Source: Caldimonas brevitalea (GTDB taxonomy: Bacteria; Pseudomonadota; Gammaproteobacteria; Burkholderiales; Burkholderiaceae_C). Taken from it: 64,000 bases of DNA. Below are positions 8,437-17,898 of the stretch, in pieces. The position numbers and the translations under genes are program-made. Numbering within the stretch: position 1 is the stretch's first letter; each line of letters begins with the position of its first letter. The notes below the pieces were generated by a model. The model saw only the letters and a list, made by a program, of their open reading frames with translations, did no database searches and was not told where the DNA came from. Location: positions 1,426,001 through 1,490,000 of the forward strand of contig NZ_CP011371.1 of assembly GCF_001017435.1 (NCBI RefSeq). The letters run 5' to 3'.

Positions 8437-9057
8437 TCAGACGGAGATGACCGAGAAGCGGGTCACCAGCATGGACTTGATCAAATCCATCTGGTTGATC
8501 AGCAGCCGGATGCGTTTGTTGAAGTAGTTCAGGAACACCACGCAGACGATGGCCACCACCAGGCCGACCGCGGTCGCGACGAGTGCGTGCGCGATCGGGC
8601 CGGTGACGGACGAGACGTTCTGGCCGCCGCTTTGGGCGAGCACCGCGAAGGCCTCGACCAGGTGGACGATGGTGCCCAGCAGCCCGAGCAGGGGCCCCAG
8701 CGTCACGCAGGTGTCGAGCAGCCACAGGTTGCGGTCCAGCTTGGGCAGCTGGAACATGATGGTTTCCTCGACGTCACGCTCGAACACGGCTTCCGGTGCG
8801 CCCTTGTGTTCGATGGCCGCTTTGACCAGCTCGCCCTGCACCGTGGCGTCGTAGTGCTGGGCTACCTTGTGGGCATCGTCGACGTTGCCCTTGGCGACGC
8901 GGCGCAGGTCGTACTCGAGGCTCAGGCCCGAGCGGATGCTGCGGGCGAAGAAGAAATAGCGTTCGATGATGACGCTCACGCCGATGATGAAGATGATGAC
9001 CAGCAGCGGCAGCAGGCCCCAGGAGTCGCGAGAGTACTGGATGATGTCGTTGATCAT
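8437..9057 (-). CDS. exbB: ExbB/TolQ/MotA-family proton channel protein ExbB
   Basis: A 206-residue inner-membrane subunit that forms the proton-driven motor with ExbD. Three membrane helices are visible: residues about 13-32 (WGLLPLLVIIFIIGVSVIIE), 115-135 (VTLGPLLGLLGTIVHLVEAF) and 155-180 (IAHALVATAVGLVVAIVCVVF). The GPLLGLLGTV-type and ALxATAxGL motifs are diagnostic of the MotA/TolQ/ExbB domain. ATG 9057 is preceded by AGGAG at 9069-9073. Two strong hairpins lie between this start and the receptor stop and could set its expression. Confidence 0.94.
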   Translation of the reverse strand: MINDIIQYSRDSWGLLPLLVIIFIIGVSVIIERYFFFARSIRSGLSLEYDLRRVAKGNVDDAHKVAQHYDATVQGELVKAAIEHKGAPEAVFERDVEETIMFQLPKLDRNLWLLDTCVTLGPLLGLLGTIVHLVEAFAVLAQSGGQNVSSVTGPIAHALVATAVGLVVAIVCVVFLNYFNKRIRLLINQMDLIKSMLVTRFSVISV

Positions 9058-9080
9058 GATGGTGTTGCTCCTAGAAAGGG

Positions 9081-9103
9081 GGCCGCCCGCGGGGCGGGCG
9101 GCC
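9081..9103 (-). promoter_or_regulatory. GC-rich hairpin just upstream of the exbB ribosome-binding site
   Basis: A 10-bp perfect stem (GGCCGCCCGC at 9081-9090 with 9094-9103, 3-nt loop) sits immediately 5' of the exbB AGGAG on the minus-strand transcript. It could stall ribosomes or polymerase, or protect the processed exbBD-tonB mRNA end. The structure is seen; the role is inferred. Confidence 0.4.
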
Positions 9104-9153
9104 GAGTCGAAGAACGGGTGCGATGCCCGATGTTTGGAATCCAATGAGAGGGT

Positions 9154-9187
9154 GTGCCCTGTCCGCGGTTGTCCGCGGTCAGGGCAC
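9154..9187 (-). terminator. Hairpin downstream of the TonB receptor gene
   Basis: An interrupted 14-bp stem lies 9 bp beyond the receptor stop: GTGCCCTG at 9154-9161 and CCGCGG at 9163-9168 pair with 9173-9178 and 9180-9187, with one T-T mismatch and a TTGT loop. No U tract follows on the minus strand, so it may act as a partial terminator or a mRNA-stabilising structure between the receptor and exbB. Confidence 0.45.
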
Positions 9188-9196
9188 GCCGGCGGT

Positions 9197-11929
9197 TCAG
9201 AACGTATAGGACGCGTTGAGGTAGAGGGTGCGGCCGCGCGCGTCGTAATAGCGGTCGTCGTAGCCGATCATGTGACCGCCGCCGGAGGTCTTGATCGACA
9301 GCGGCGGGTCTTCGTTCAGCAGGTTCAGGATGCCGCCGACGACCTTGAACTGCTTGTTGACCGCCCAGGTGGTCTGCCAGTCGAGCGTGATGTAGTGCTT
9401 GACCTTGCGCACCATGTCGACGTAGCCCAGGCTTTCGCCCGACGGGCCGATCTCTTCGACCGCGCCGTCGTCGGCGGTGTAGGTCTGGTCCGTGAAGCCC
9501 GACTTGAAGTTGAGTGCGAGCGTGTGGTTGAAGTCACCCATCTCCAGCGTGTTGATCCAGCGGCCGATCCAGCGGAAGATGACTTCGCCGTCCTCGCCAT
9601 AGCGGCCGAGGCTGGTGTAGCTTTCGCCGCCTTCGAGCAACTGGTAGCTGTCCTTCAGCATGTAGGTCGCGATGAGCTTCGACGTCACCTTGCCGAACGA
9701 CAGCCGGGCGCTGCCTTGCACGTCGAAGTCGATCCCGCGCTCCTCGCGTTCGCCGAGGTTGTCGTTGTTGGCCAGGAATGCGAGGTAGGTGGTGCGCGCC
9801 CCCGGATCGTAGAAGGTGGTGAACTTATGGCGCCACTCGTTCGGGTTGGCGAACACCACGTCTTCGTCCACCTGGTCGATCTGATGGCGCAACTTCACGT
9901 TCCAGAGGTCGGCGCCGAAGCTGAACGACGACGTCGGTTCGAGGCGGAAGCCGATGGTCCACTGCTTGGACTTCTCCGGCTCCAGGTCCTTGCTGCCTTC
10001 GGCGATCTGGTCGTGCTGCTGCGCGCCGGGTCGGCACTCGGCGCCCAGTGAAGCGGCGATGGCCGACAGCTCGGGATTGGCGCCGCAGTTGTAGCGTCCC
10101 GCCGTCACACCGAAGTACTGACGCTTCGCGTTCAGCTGCGCCACGGTCGCGGCCTTGAAGCCGGTGCCGAGCGATGCGCGCAGCAACACGCCGCTGGCGG
10201 GTTGCCATCGAATGGTGCCCTTGGCCGTTGTGGCCCCGCCCATGTCCGAATAGCGGTCATGACGCAAGCCGGCGCCCAACTCGACCTGCTTGCTCACCGG
10301 CGCCACCACCTCGCCAAAGGCACCCCAGGCATGCCGCGAGGCACTGTAGGGCACGAGGGCCGAGGTATCGCCAAAGCGCGTGTCACCGATGCCTTGTGCG
10401 AGGTCGCTGCCCGTGCGTTCGAACTGATCTCGCAGGTAGTTGACGCCCGCTGCCACCGACAAGGCGCCCCCCGGCAGCTTGGCCACTTCGGTCGAGGCGC
10501 GGGTCTGCAGGTTGTCCAGGGTGCTCTCGCCGCCCAGGAAGAAACCGGTCACCTGTGCATCCCGAAGCACGGCCAGCTCGCCGGGCGGCAGCTGGTCGAG
10601 AGGGGTGAAGGGGTTGACCGCGTTGAGGGCCGCGTCTGCCGCTGTCTGCGACATCCAGCCGCTTTTCATGTTCTCCTGGTATTTGTTCACCGAGCGGGTG
10701 TACGAGATGTCGTAGTCGAAGCGACCGAGGGTGCCGTCGGAGCCGATCACGAAATGTCGCGCCTTGCTGACGGTCTCCGTGGCGCGAGGGCCGACGGCCG
10801 CGACCCGGTAGAAGGCCGTGCCGCCTTCGGGAGCCTCGGGGAACACGCCGGGGTCGATCACGATCGCCCCTGGCGGCGGAGCGATGCGCGACGTCGACAC
10901 GGTGTTGCTCAACAGCGCTTCGGCATACAGCCGTTTGTCGCTGCCCAGCGCCTTCGCTCCAGAGAGGAAGACCGAACCGCGTTCGCGCTCCGGCACGATC
11001 TCGAGGTCTTGCACATAGTCGTAATAGCAAGCGCCGTCGACCTCGACCGATTTTTTCGCACACGACCCGGTGTTGCGCAGGTAAGGGTTGTAGAACTGGC
11101 CGTCGTCGGTCGCGAGGTTCGCGGGAATGCTGCTCGCGGAGCCGTTGAACAACCGGTAGCGCTTCCCGCCCTGGCTGAAGTTGACGATGCCGGTGCGGGC
11201 GAAATCGCGGTCCACCGAACGCAGGGCGTTGCGCTGGTCGTAACTGGCGGCGAACAGGAAGTTGTAGCCGTCCTCGTCGTAGTTGCCGATGCCCTTGGAA
11301 ATGCCGACGCGGCCCTCGCGACCGCCGTCCTTCGGCAGCGAAGCGCCGAACATGAAGTTGCCTTCGGTGCTGTCTTTCTTCGTGATGAAGTTGATCACAC
11401 CGCCGACCGCGTCCGCGCCGTAAAGCGCCGACGCTCCGTCGGTGAGCACTTCGATGCGCTCGATCGCCGCCAGCGGGATCACGTTCAGGTCGACGCCTGC
11501 CAGTTCCCCGGTCAGCTCTTGCCCGGCAAAGGTCGCGACCCGGCGGCCATTCAGGAGCACCAGCGTCTTGTCTTCACCCAGGCCGTGGATCGAAGCCCCG
11601 CTGAAGCCGTTGCCGCCGCCACCCACCGAGGTCGCTTCGTTTGTGAAGGTCTGCATCGACGGCAGCGACTGGATCAATTCCGCGGTCGACGTCGCCCCCG
11701 TTCTCTCGATCTCCTGCCGGTTGATCACCTGCACCGGCAATGCCGTCTCCCCCTGGATGCGCCGCACCGCGGAGCCCGTGATTTCGACCTTCTGCAACTG
11801 TTGCGGCTGCTGCTGCGTTGGGGTTGCAGGCTGCTGCTGCGCTCGTGCCGTCGGAGGTGTGGCCAGACCGAAGGCTCCCATCGCAATGGCACCGCACAGC
11901 GCGGTCCCAAGTGGGTGTCGCTTGAACAT
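9197..11929 (-). CDS. TonB-dependent outer-membrane receptor
   Basis: A 910-residue outer-membrane transporter. A signal peptide ends near ATPPTARA-QQ and is followed by a Gln-rich linker. The plug domain (about residues 48-190) has the TonB-box-like LQKVEITGSAVRR, then IHGLGEDKTLVLLNGRRV and the NVIPLAAIERIEVLTDGAS block. A 22-strand barrel follows and ends in the required aromatic residue (YLNASYTF). AGGAG precedes the ATG. It is the first gene of the cluster with its own exbB, exbD and tonB. The plug resembles the large receptors of Xanthomonas and Sphingomonas type used for carbohydrates and diverse compounds; the ligand is not deducible. Confidence 0.92.
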   Translation of the reverse strand: MFKRHPLGTALCGAIAMGAFGLATPPTARAQQQPATPTQQQPQQLQKVEITGSAVRRIQGETALPVQVINRQEIERTGATSTAELIQSLPSMQTFTNEATSVGGGGNGFSGASIHGLGEDKTLVLLNGRRVATFAGQELTGELAGVDLNVIPLAAIERIEVLTDGASALYGADAVGGVINFITKKDSTEGNFMFGASLPKDGGREGRVGISKGIGNYDEDGYNFLFAASYDQRNALRSVDRDFARTGIVNFSQGGKRYRLFNGSASSIPANLATDDGQFYNPYLRNTGSCAKKSVEVDGACYYDYVQDLEIVPERERGSVFLSGAKALGSDKRLYAEALLSNTVSTSRIAPPPGAIVIDPGVFPEAPEGGTAFYRVAAVGPRATETVSKARHFVIGSDGTLGRFDYDISYTRSVNKYQENMKSGWMSQTAADAALNAVNPFTPLDQLPPGELAVLRDAQVTGFFLGGESTLDNLQTRASTEVAKLPGGALSVAAGVNYLRDQFERTGSDLAQGIGDTRFGDTSALVPYSASRHAWGAFGEVVAPVSKQVELGAGLRHDRYSDMGGATTAKGTIRWQPASGVLLRASLGTGFKAATVAQLNAKRQYFGVTAGRYNCGANPELSAIAASLGAECRPGAQQHDQIAEGSKDLEPEKSKQWTIGFRLEPTSSFSFGADLWNVKLRHQIDQVDEDVVFANPNEWRHKFTTFYDPGARTTYLAFLANNDNLGEREERGIDFDVQGSARLSFGKVTSKLIATYMLKDSYQLLEGGESYTSLGRYGEDGEVIFRWIGRWINTLEMGDFNHTLALNFKSGFTDQTYTADDGAVEEIGPSGESLGYVDMVRKVKHYITLDWQTTWAVNKQFKVVGGILNLLNEDPPLSIKTSGGGHMIGYDDRYYDARGRTLYLNASYTF

Positions 11930-12471
11930 AGGCTCTCCTGAATCACGGGCTTATGGCCCGCAGGTTGTCTGTCCGGTGCGCCGCATCGGCGACCGGAATG
12001 CCCGAAGGGGCATGGGCGCGCAAGGCAAGGCCTATGCCAGTTCTATGTGAGGGGACAAAGACCGACAAGCGGCCGAGAAGGCCCGTAGAAGGTCATTTCG
12101 GACGAAATCCATTGCTGCGACGCACGAAGGCGTGCTGCCCTTCCGCGGCTCGACGCACCACGGAAACGCACAGCCGTGCGTGCTGCCCCTGCATGGGGAG
12201 GGATTGGTGCTGCCGGTAAGAGGGCGCAACACGCGCAACTCACGTCATGTCGGTTGTGCCCGGCCTCGTCGGACGAGGTCGGGGTGGTCGACAACCCTCC
12301 CCGCAGTGACACGCGAAGGCCTGTAGAACTAGACAGGGGTGTCGAACCGCGGTGCTGCGCTGCAGCAGATGCAGTTACACACAACTGCTGCAAAGGGCAG
12401 CGTTGCCATAAACATGCGCCTGCATCATTTGCAGCAGCACCTGCATCATTTGCTGATGAGGTGGACCGGCG
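11930..12471. other. Gene-free interval upstream of the TonB receptor
   Basis: This 542-bp stretch separates the receptor start from the end of the DUF885 gene. It must hold the receptor promoter on the minus strand. A weak candidate is TTGTCG with TAGAAC 17 nt later, read from about 12070 leftwards. The right part (12340-12460) is less GC-rich and contains a 14-bp direct repeat described separately. Short ORFs here lack coding character. Confidence 0.5.
12419..12453. repeat. 14-bp direct repeat CCTGCATCATTTGC, two copies
   Basis: Identical 14-mers occur at 12419-12432 and 12440-12453, a 21-bp period (two helical turns). The second runs into TGATG, making CATCATTTGCTGATG partly palindromic. 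The spacing fits a tandem protein-binding site, but no regulator is known here. Confidence 0.4.
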
Positions 12472-14310
12472 TTACCTTTCGGCCGTGGACACGGTGCCCG
12501 AACCGGTGGGGCAAGAGGCTTTGGTGAGTTCGCGTTCCTGCGCCAGCCACCGCGCCATCCATTGATCCAGCACGGCGAGCGGCAGGGCCCCTTGGTCGAG
12601 CACCGCCATGTGGAAGCGCCGGATGTCGAAACAACTCCCCAGCGCGGCCCGCATGCGGTCGCGCAGCCCGGCAATATGCAATTGGCCAATCTTGTAACCC
12701 AGCGCCTGCGCAGGCCAGACGAAGTAACGGTCGACCTCGGCTGCGACCTCCTCGCGGCGCATGCCGGTGCGCTCGCTCATCCAGTCGATGGCTTGCTGAC
12801 GCGACCAGCCGAACACATGGATGCCGGTGTCGACCACCAGGCGTGCCGCGCGGTAGATCTCCATGCGCAATTGCCCGAAGCGGGCATAGGGGTCGGTGTA
12901 GACCCCGAGCGCGCCGCCCAAGGTCTCGGCGTACAGCGCCCAACCCTCGCCGTAAGCGACATAAAAGCCGGAGCGGCGCAGCATCGGCAGCTTGTCGAGC
13001 TCGAGCGCGCGTGCGGTTTGCAGGTGATGCCCGGGCACGGCCTCGTGCAGGAACAGCGCTTCCATCTCCCAGGTGGGCCGGCGTTTAAGGGCCAGGCCGT
13101 TGGCGTTGAACCAACCCGCGCGCGAGCCGTCGGCGGCCCCTGGCGTGTAGTACTCGGGCGTTTCCGGGCCTTCATGCGCCGGGATGGCGCGAATGCCGTA
13201 CGGCAGCCGGGGCAGCTGTGCGAACTGACGCGGCAGCTCGGCATCGACCCGCTTGGCGATGTCGCGGTAGCGCATCAGCAATTCGTTGGCATCGCGCAGC
13301 ATGAAGCGCGGGTCGGAATTGAGCCACTTGACGAAGGACGCGAAGTCGCCGCGGTGCCCGGTCGAGCGCATCAGCGCTTCCATCTCGGCCCGCAGCCGCT
13401 GCACTTCGGCCTGGCCGGTGGCATGGATCTGGGCCGGTGTCAGGTCGGTGGTGGTTTGCTGCCGCACCCGGAAGGCGTAATAGGCTTCGCCACCGGGGTA
13501 GCGCTTGATCGATCCGTCCACCGGGCTGTGCGGCAGGTATTCGTTGACGACAAACTCGCGCAGCCGGCGCAAGGCCGGCGCGACCGTTTGTTCCAGCGTT
13601 TGCCGGGCTTCGGCGGCCAGGGCCTCGCGCACCGGGGCGGGGAGCTCGGGCGGCAGTTGTCGCAAGGGCTGGTAGAGCGGGCTGCTCGTGACGTCTTTCA
13701 CCAGCAGGGTGTCGATCTGGCGCGGCACTTTCTCGAGCGACGCGCGAAATGTCACCCAGCCGATGCGCAGCCCCAACCGCATGGCCTCGAGGTTGCGATC
13801 GACGGCGCCGGGCAGGGCGCGCAGCCGGGCGAGATAGTTACGATAGTCGCGTTCGGTGCGGAACGGCATCATCTGCACCAACTGTGGAAAGTCGAGGTGC
13901 AAGCCGGCCTTGTTGGACAGCACCATCGTGGCGGTGGCGGGGAAGCTCAGCTCCTCGGCGCCGGTGCGCAAGTGGTGCACGAAGACGTCGTAGGTGACCC
14001 GGTCGTCGTCGTTCAGCCGCGCCGGCTGCACCTCCGCCTCGAGCCGCTTCAAGAAGGCGCGCGTCTCGGCCAGCTGGCGCTCGAGCGCGGCGGGCGAGCG
14101 GTCGGCGAGCCGGTCGTCGTATCGGTGGTCGCCCACCATCGTGGCCCACTCGGGCGCTTCGCGCATCTGCCATTCCCAATGCTCCGCCAGCAGGCGGTCG
14201 AGGGCTGCCTTGGCGGCGTCGGCCTGCGCCGCCGGTGCAGCGAAGGCACTGCCGATGAAGCAGGCGATGGCCAGGAACCGCAGCAATGTGCGGCAGGTCG
14301 ATCCGATCAT
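12472..14310 (-). CDS. DUF885-family zinc-dependent hydrolase, exported
   Basis: A 612-residue protein with a cleavable signal peptide (LLRFLAIACFIGSAFAAPAAQA). The metal site is LHEAVPGHHLQ (His422, Glu423 and His428 by position), the HExxPGH motif of DUF885 proteins, which are related to thermolysin-like peptidases. YGEGWALYAETLGG supplies the downstream conserved block expected to carry the third ligand. Length is normal for the family. It is likely a periplasmic or secreted peptidase or amidohydrolase; the substrate is not known. It diverges from the helicase gene with a 106-bp intergenic region. Confidence 0.85.
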   Translation of the reverse strand: MIGSTCRTLLRFLAIACFIGSAFAAPAAQADAAKAALDRLLAEHWEWQMREAPEWATMVGDHRYDDRLADRSPAALERQLAETRAFLKRLEAEVQPARLNDDDRVTYDVFVHHLRTGAEELSFPATATMVLSNKAGLHLDFPQLVQMMPFRTERDYRNYLARLRALPGAVDRNLEAMRLGLRIGWVTFRASLEKVPRQIDTLLVKDVTSSPLYQPLRQLPPELPAPVREALAAEARQTLEQTVAPALRRLREFVVNEYLPHSPVDGSIKRYPGGEAYYAFRVRQQTTTDLTPAQIHATGQAEVQRLRAEMEALMRSTGHRGDFASFVKWLNSDPRFMLRDANELLMRYRDIAKRVDAELPRQFAQLPRLPYGIRAIPAHEGPETPEYYTPGAADGSRAGWFNANGLALKRRPTWEMEALFLHEAVPGHHLQTARALELDKLPMLRRSGFYVAYGEGWALYAETLGGALGVYTDPYARFGQLRMEIYRAARLVVDTGIHVFGWSRQQAIDWMSERTGMRREEVAAEVDRYFVWPAQALGYKIGQLHIAGLRDRMRAALGSCFDIRRFHMAVLDQGALPLAVLDQWMARWLAQERELTKASCPTGSGTVSTAER

Positions 14311-14416
14311 CCGATTCCTCCTGTCGTGACGGCGTCGCGTCGGCGCGCCTGTGGTTGAATCGGCGGAAGATTCAAGATTCGTGCCGGCCGTCGGCTGGCA
14401 CCACGCTCATTCGCAG

Positions 14417-16915
14417 ATGAACTTGTCGCTGTTTGCCGTCGAGTCTTGGTTCCACGCGCGGGGCTGGCGGCCCTTCGCGTTCCAGCATGAGGTGTGGTCG
14501 GCACTGCAGGCCGGGCGCAGCGGCATGCTGCACGCCACCACCGGAGCCGGCAAGACCTACGCGGTCTGGATGGGTGCCTTGCTGCGTGCCGCCGGTTCGC
14601 CGCAGCCCGCACGCGGGGCGCCGCCGCTGCAGGTGCTCTGGATCACGCCGATGCGTGCGCTGGCGGCCGACACGGTGCGGGCGCTGCAACAGCCGCTCGA
14701 GGCGCTGGCACCCACCTGGACCGTCGGCCTGCGCACCGGCGACACACCGGGTGCCGAGCGCGCGCGCCAGGACCGGCGCTGGCCGACGGCCCTCGTCACC
14801 ACACCCGAATCGCTCAGCCTCATGCTCACGCGCGAACAGGGGCGCGAGGAACTGGCCGGCGTGCACACGGTGGTGGTCGACGAGTGGCACGAGCTGATCG
14901 GCAACAAGCGGGGTGTGCAGGTGCAGCTGGCACTGGCGCGGATGCGCCGCTGGAACCCCGGCCTGGCGACCTGGGGCCTGAGTGCGACCCTCGGCAACCT
15001 GCAAGGTGCGATGCAGGTGCTGCATGGCGCGCAGGACGGGCTGCTGGTGCAGGGCCGGATCGACAAGTCGCTGCAGATCGACACGCTGATCCCGGCCGAC
15101 CCCGGCCGCTTCTCGTGGGCCGGTCATCTAGGCGCCCAGATGCAGCAGCCGGTGATCGAAGAGATCGAACGATCGTCGACGTCGCTGGTCTTCACCAACA
15201 CCCGCTCGCAGGCCGAGATCTGGTACCAGCTGCTGCTCGAGGCGCGGCCCGATTGGGCGGGGCTCGTGGCCTTGCACCACGGTTCGCTGGACAAGGACGT
15301 GCGCGAATGGGTCGAACTGGGCCTGAAGGAAGGCCGCTTGAAGGCCGTGATCGCGACCTCGTCGCTCGACCTCGGAGTCGACTTCGCACCGGTCGAGCGG
15401 GTGCTGCAGATCGGCTCGCCGAAAGGCGTCGCGCGGCTGCTGCAGCGCGCCGGGCGCAGCGGGCACTCGCCGGGCCGCCCCAGCCGGGTGACGCTAGTGC
15501 CGACCCACACGCTCGAGCTGGTCGAGGCCGCCGCCGCGCGACGCGCCGCGCAGGCCGGCCGCATCGAGAAGCGCCAGTCGCCCGACAAGCCGCTGGATGT
15601 CCTGGTGCAGCACCTGGTGACGGTGGCGCTGGGGGGTGGTTTCCGCTCGGAGGAACTCTACGACGAGGTGCGCAGCACGTATGCCTACGCGACCTTGACG
15701 CCGGAAGAGTGGCAATGGGCACTCAATTTCGTCGAACGCGGCGGCGACAGCCTGCAGGCTTACCCGGAGTACCACCGTGTGGCGCAGGTGGACGGCGTCT
15801 ACCGTGTGCCCGACCGTGGTATCGGCCGGCGCCACAAGCTCCAGATCGGCACCATCGTGGCGGACGCGACGATGCAGGTGAAGTACCTGAGCGGCGGGCG
15901 TATCGGCGCGATCGAAGAGGGTTTCATCGCGCGCCTGAAGAAGGGCGATTGTTTTCTGTTCGGCGGTCGCTTGCTCGAGTTCGTGCGCGTGCAGGACCTG
16001 GTCGCCTACGTCAAGCGCGCCGAGCGCAAGAGCGGCGCGGTGCCACGCTGGAACGGCAGCAAGATGCCCTTGTCGACCGAGATGGGCGACATGGTGCTGG
16101 AGCTGCTGCAAGCGGCCGACGAAGGCCGCTACGACGAGCCCGAGCTGCAGGCGGCCGAGCCGATGCTGCAAACACAACGGCAACTGTCGCGTTTGCCGAC
16201 GCCCTCGACGATGCTCGTCGAGCGGTATCGCTCGCGCGAGGGGCACCATCTGTATCTCTACCCATTCGCCGGGCGGCATGTGCACATCGGGCTGGCCAGT
16301 CTGCTGGCCTGGCGACTCGCGCGTGATCGGCCCAACACCTTCAGCCTGTCGGTCAACGACTACGGGCTGGAGTTGTTGAGCGCGCTGCCGATCGACCACA
16401 CGCCGGTGCTCGACCAGTCGGTGTTCAGTGCCGAGCGCTTGTTCGAGGACGTGCTCGACAGCCTCAACTCGTCGGAGCTGGCACAGCGCCGGTTTCGCGA
16501 GATCGCGCGTGTCGCCGGGCTGGTGTTCACCGGCTACCCCGGGGCGCCGAAGAGCATGAAGCAGTTGCAGGCGTCGAGCTCGCTGTTCTTCGAGGTGTTT
16601 CGCAAGTACGATGCCGCCAATCTGTTGCTGACCCAGGCCGACAAGGAAGTGCTGAGCCAGGAGTTGGACATCGGCCGCTTGCGCGCCACGATGGCGGGCC
16701 TCGCGGCCAAGCGGGTTGTCGATGTCGAGCTGCAGCATCCGAGCCCGCTGTCGCTGCCGCTGATGGTGGAGCGCTTCCGCGAGCAACTGAGCACCGAGAA
16801 ACTGGCCGACCGCCTGGACCGTATCCTGAAAGACGCGCAGAAGGCCGCCGATCGAGCCGACCCGGCCGACCGGCAGCCGCCGGCCCGCGCCACCACGACA
16901 CGCCGACGAGCATGA
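14417..16915 (+). CDS. Ligase-associated-type DEXH-box DNA helicase (Lhr-like)
   Basis: An 832-residue superfamily 2 helicase. Motif I is ATTGAGKT near residue 40, motif [11 protein letters not shown] (DEWH), motif [11 protein letters not shown]. Helicase domain 2 has [22 protein letters not shown] and [13 protein letters not shown] (motif VI). The rest matches the winged-helix and core C-terminal regions of Lhr-Core helicases. The DEWH box and length fit the ligase-associated repair helicase rather than the longer full-length Lhr. ATG 14417 is chosen over an in-frame upstream codon at 14351. Its stop overlaps the next gene by 4 bp (ATGA). The DNA ligase likely to work with it is 12.4 kb away. 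Confidence 0.9.
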   Translation: MNLSLFAVESWFHARGWRPFAFQHEVWSALQAGRSGMLHATTGAGKTYAVWMGALLRAAGSPQPARGAPPLQVLWITPMRALAADTVRALQQPLEALAPTWTVGLRTGDTPGAERARQDRRWPTALVTTPESLSLMLTREQGREELAGVHTVVVDEWHELIGNKRGVQVQLALARMRRWNPGLATWGLSATLGNLQGAMQVLHGAQDGLLVQGRIDKSLQIDTLIPADPGRFSWAGHLGAQMQQPVIEEIERSSTSLVFTNTRSQAEIWYQLLLEARPDWAGLVALHHGSLDKDVREWVELGLKEGRLKAVIATSSLDLGVDFAPVERVLQIGSPKGVARLLQRAGRSGHSPGRPSRVTLVPTHTLELVEAAAARRAAQAGRIEKRQSPDKPLDVLVQHLVTVALGGGFRSEELYDEVRSTYAYATLTPEEWQWALNFVERGGDSLQAYPEYHRVAQVDGVYRVPDRGIGRRHKLQIGTIVADATMQVKYLSGGRIGAIEEGFIARLKKGDCFLFGGRLLEFVRVQDLVAYVKRAERKSGAVPRWNGSKMPLSTEMGDMVLELLQAADEGRYDEPELQAAEPMLQTQRQLSRLPTPSTMLVERYRSREGHHLYLYPFAGRHVHIGLASLLAWRLARDRPNTFSLSVNDYGLELLSALPIDHTPVLDQSVFSAERLFEDVLDSLNSSELAQRRFREIARVAGLVFTGYPGAPKSMKQLQASSSLFFEVFRKYDAANLLLTQADKEVLSQELDIGRLRATMAGLAAKRVVDVELQHPSPLSLPLMVERFREQLSTEKLADRLDRILKDAQKAADRADPADRQPPARATTTRRRA

Positions 16916-17307
16916 GCAAACTGATGAAGCTGGTGAGGGCCGCCGACCGGGCCCGGCTGGCCACCTACCTGATCGCGCTGTGGAAGCTGTTCAAGCATCC
17001 GCAGACCCCCCTCGTCGCCAAGCTGGTGGCGGTGGCGGTGCTGGCCTATGCGGTCAGCCCGATCGATTTGATCCCCGATTTCATTCCGGTGCTGGGTCAG
17101 CTCGACGACCTGGTGCTGATCCCGCTCGGCGTGGCGCTGGCCGTGCGCCTGACCCCCAAGCCGCTGTGGGAGGCGAGGCTGCAGGAAGCCGAGCGCTCGC
17201 GCGACAAGCTGCCGCGCATCTTGTGGGGCGCCGTGCTGATCGTGCTGTTGTGGCTGGCGCTGTTCGTGCTGTTCGTTTGGTGGGCCGTCGGCTCCGCAGG
17301 CTCGTGA
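16912..17307 (+). CDS. DUF1232 (YkvA-type) membrane protein
   Basis: A 131-residue protein with the DUF1232 signature [29 protein letters not shown] at residues about 45-75, here quoted in parts: [12 protein letters not shown], then LGQLDDL. A C-terminal membrane helix ([19 protein letters not shown]) follows. It is coupled by an ATGA overlap to the helicase gene and by a GTGA overlap to the nuclease gene downstream, so all three should be one operon. No biochemical role is known for this domain. Confidence 0.9.
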   Translation: MSKLMKLVRAADRARLATYLIALWKLFKHPQTPLVAKLVAVAVLAYAVSPIDLIPDFIPVLGQLDDLVLIPLGVALAVRLTPKPLWEARLQEAERSRDKLPRILWGAVLIVLLWLALFVLFVWWAVGSAGS

Positions 17308-17849
17308 GCGGCGGGTGGTGGCGGTGGGGCAGGGCCGCGGGCGCCTGGTGTTGCGCTGCGCTGGTCGTTGTCGTCGTGATGCCCGCTGTGGCGGCCCGCA
17401 AGTCGACCACGCTGGAGGCCACCGTGACGCGCGTGAGCGACGGCGACACGGTGTGGGCACGGCCCGACGGTGCCAGCCCCGGGGCCAAGCCGCTCAAGCT
17501 GCGGCTGGACGGCATCGATGCGCCCGAAAGCTGTCAGCCCTGGGGGGCCGAAGCCACGCAGGCGCTGCGCGAGCGGGTGCTGGGCCGGCGGGTGCGGTTG
17601 GAACTGCGCGGACGCGACAAATACCGGCGCAGCGTCGCGGGCGTGTGGCTGGGTGCACAGGACCTCAACGCCTGGATGGTGCGCGAGGGCCATGCGTGGA
17701 GCTATCGCTACCGGCACGGCGCCGGCCCCTACCGGCCGCTCGAGGCCGAAGCGCGGGCGCGCCGTTCGGGTTTGTTCGGCGCGGCCGACCCGATGCCGCC
17801 TCAGGTGTTCCGGCAGTGGCACGGGCCCTGCCGGGCAGGCGGCCGGTGA
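17304..17849 (+). CDS. Exported thermonuclease-family (SNase) nuclease
   Basis: A 181-residue protein with an N-terminal hydrophobic signal or anchor (AGAWCCAALVVVVVMPAVAA) and a staphylococcal-nuclease domain. Catalytic positions align with Arg35/Asp40/Glu43/Arg87 of SNase: Arg67, Asp72 and Glu75 in KLRLDGIDAPES, and Arg109 in RDKYRR. Calcium-site SDGDTV is also present. It should cleave DNA or RNA in the periplasm or outside the cell. The GTG start at 17304 overlaps the DUF1232 stop by 4 bp. A frame without this GTG would lack the signal peptide. Confidence 0.88.
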   Translation: MSGGWWRWGRAAGAWCCAALVVVVVMPAVAARKSTTLEATVTRVSDGDTVWARPDGASPGAKPLKLRLDGIDAPESCQPWGAEATQALRERVLGRRVRLELRGRDKYRRSVAGVWLGAQDLNAWMVREGHAWSYRYRHGAGPYRPLEAEARARRSGLFGAADPMPPQVFRQWHGPCRAGGR

Positions 17850-17898
17850 GCGCCGCCTCTGTCCCCGGCCGGTGTGCAAGGCCCACGCCTTGCGGCGC

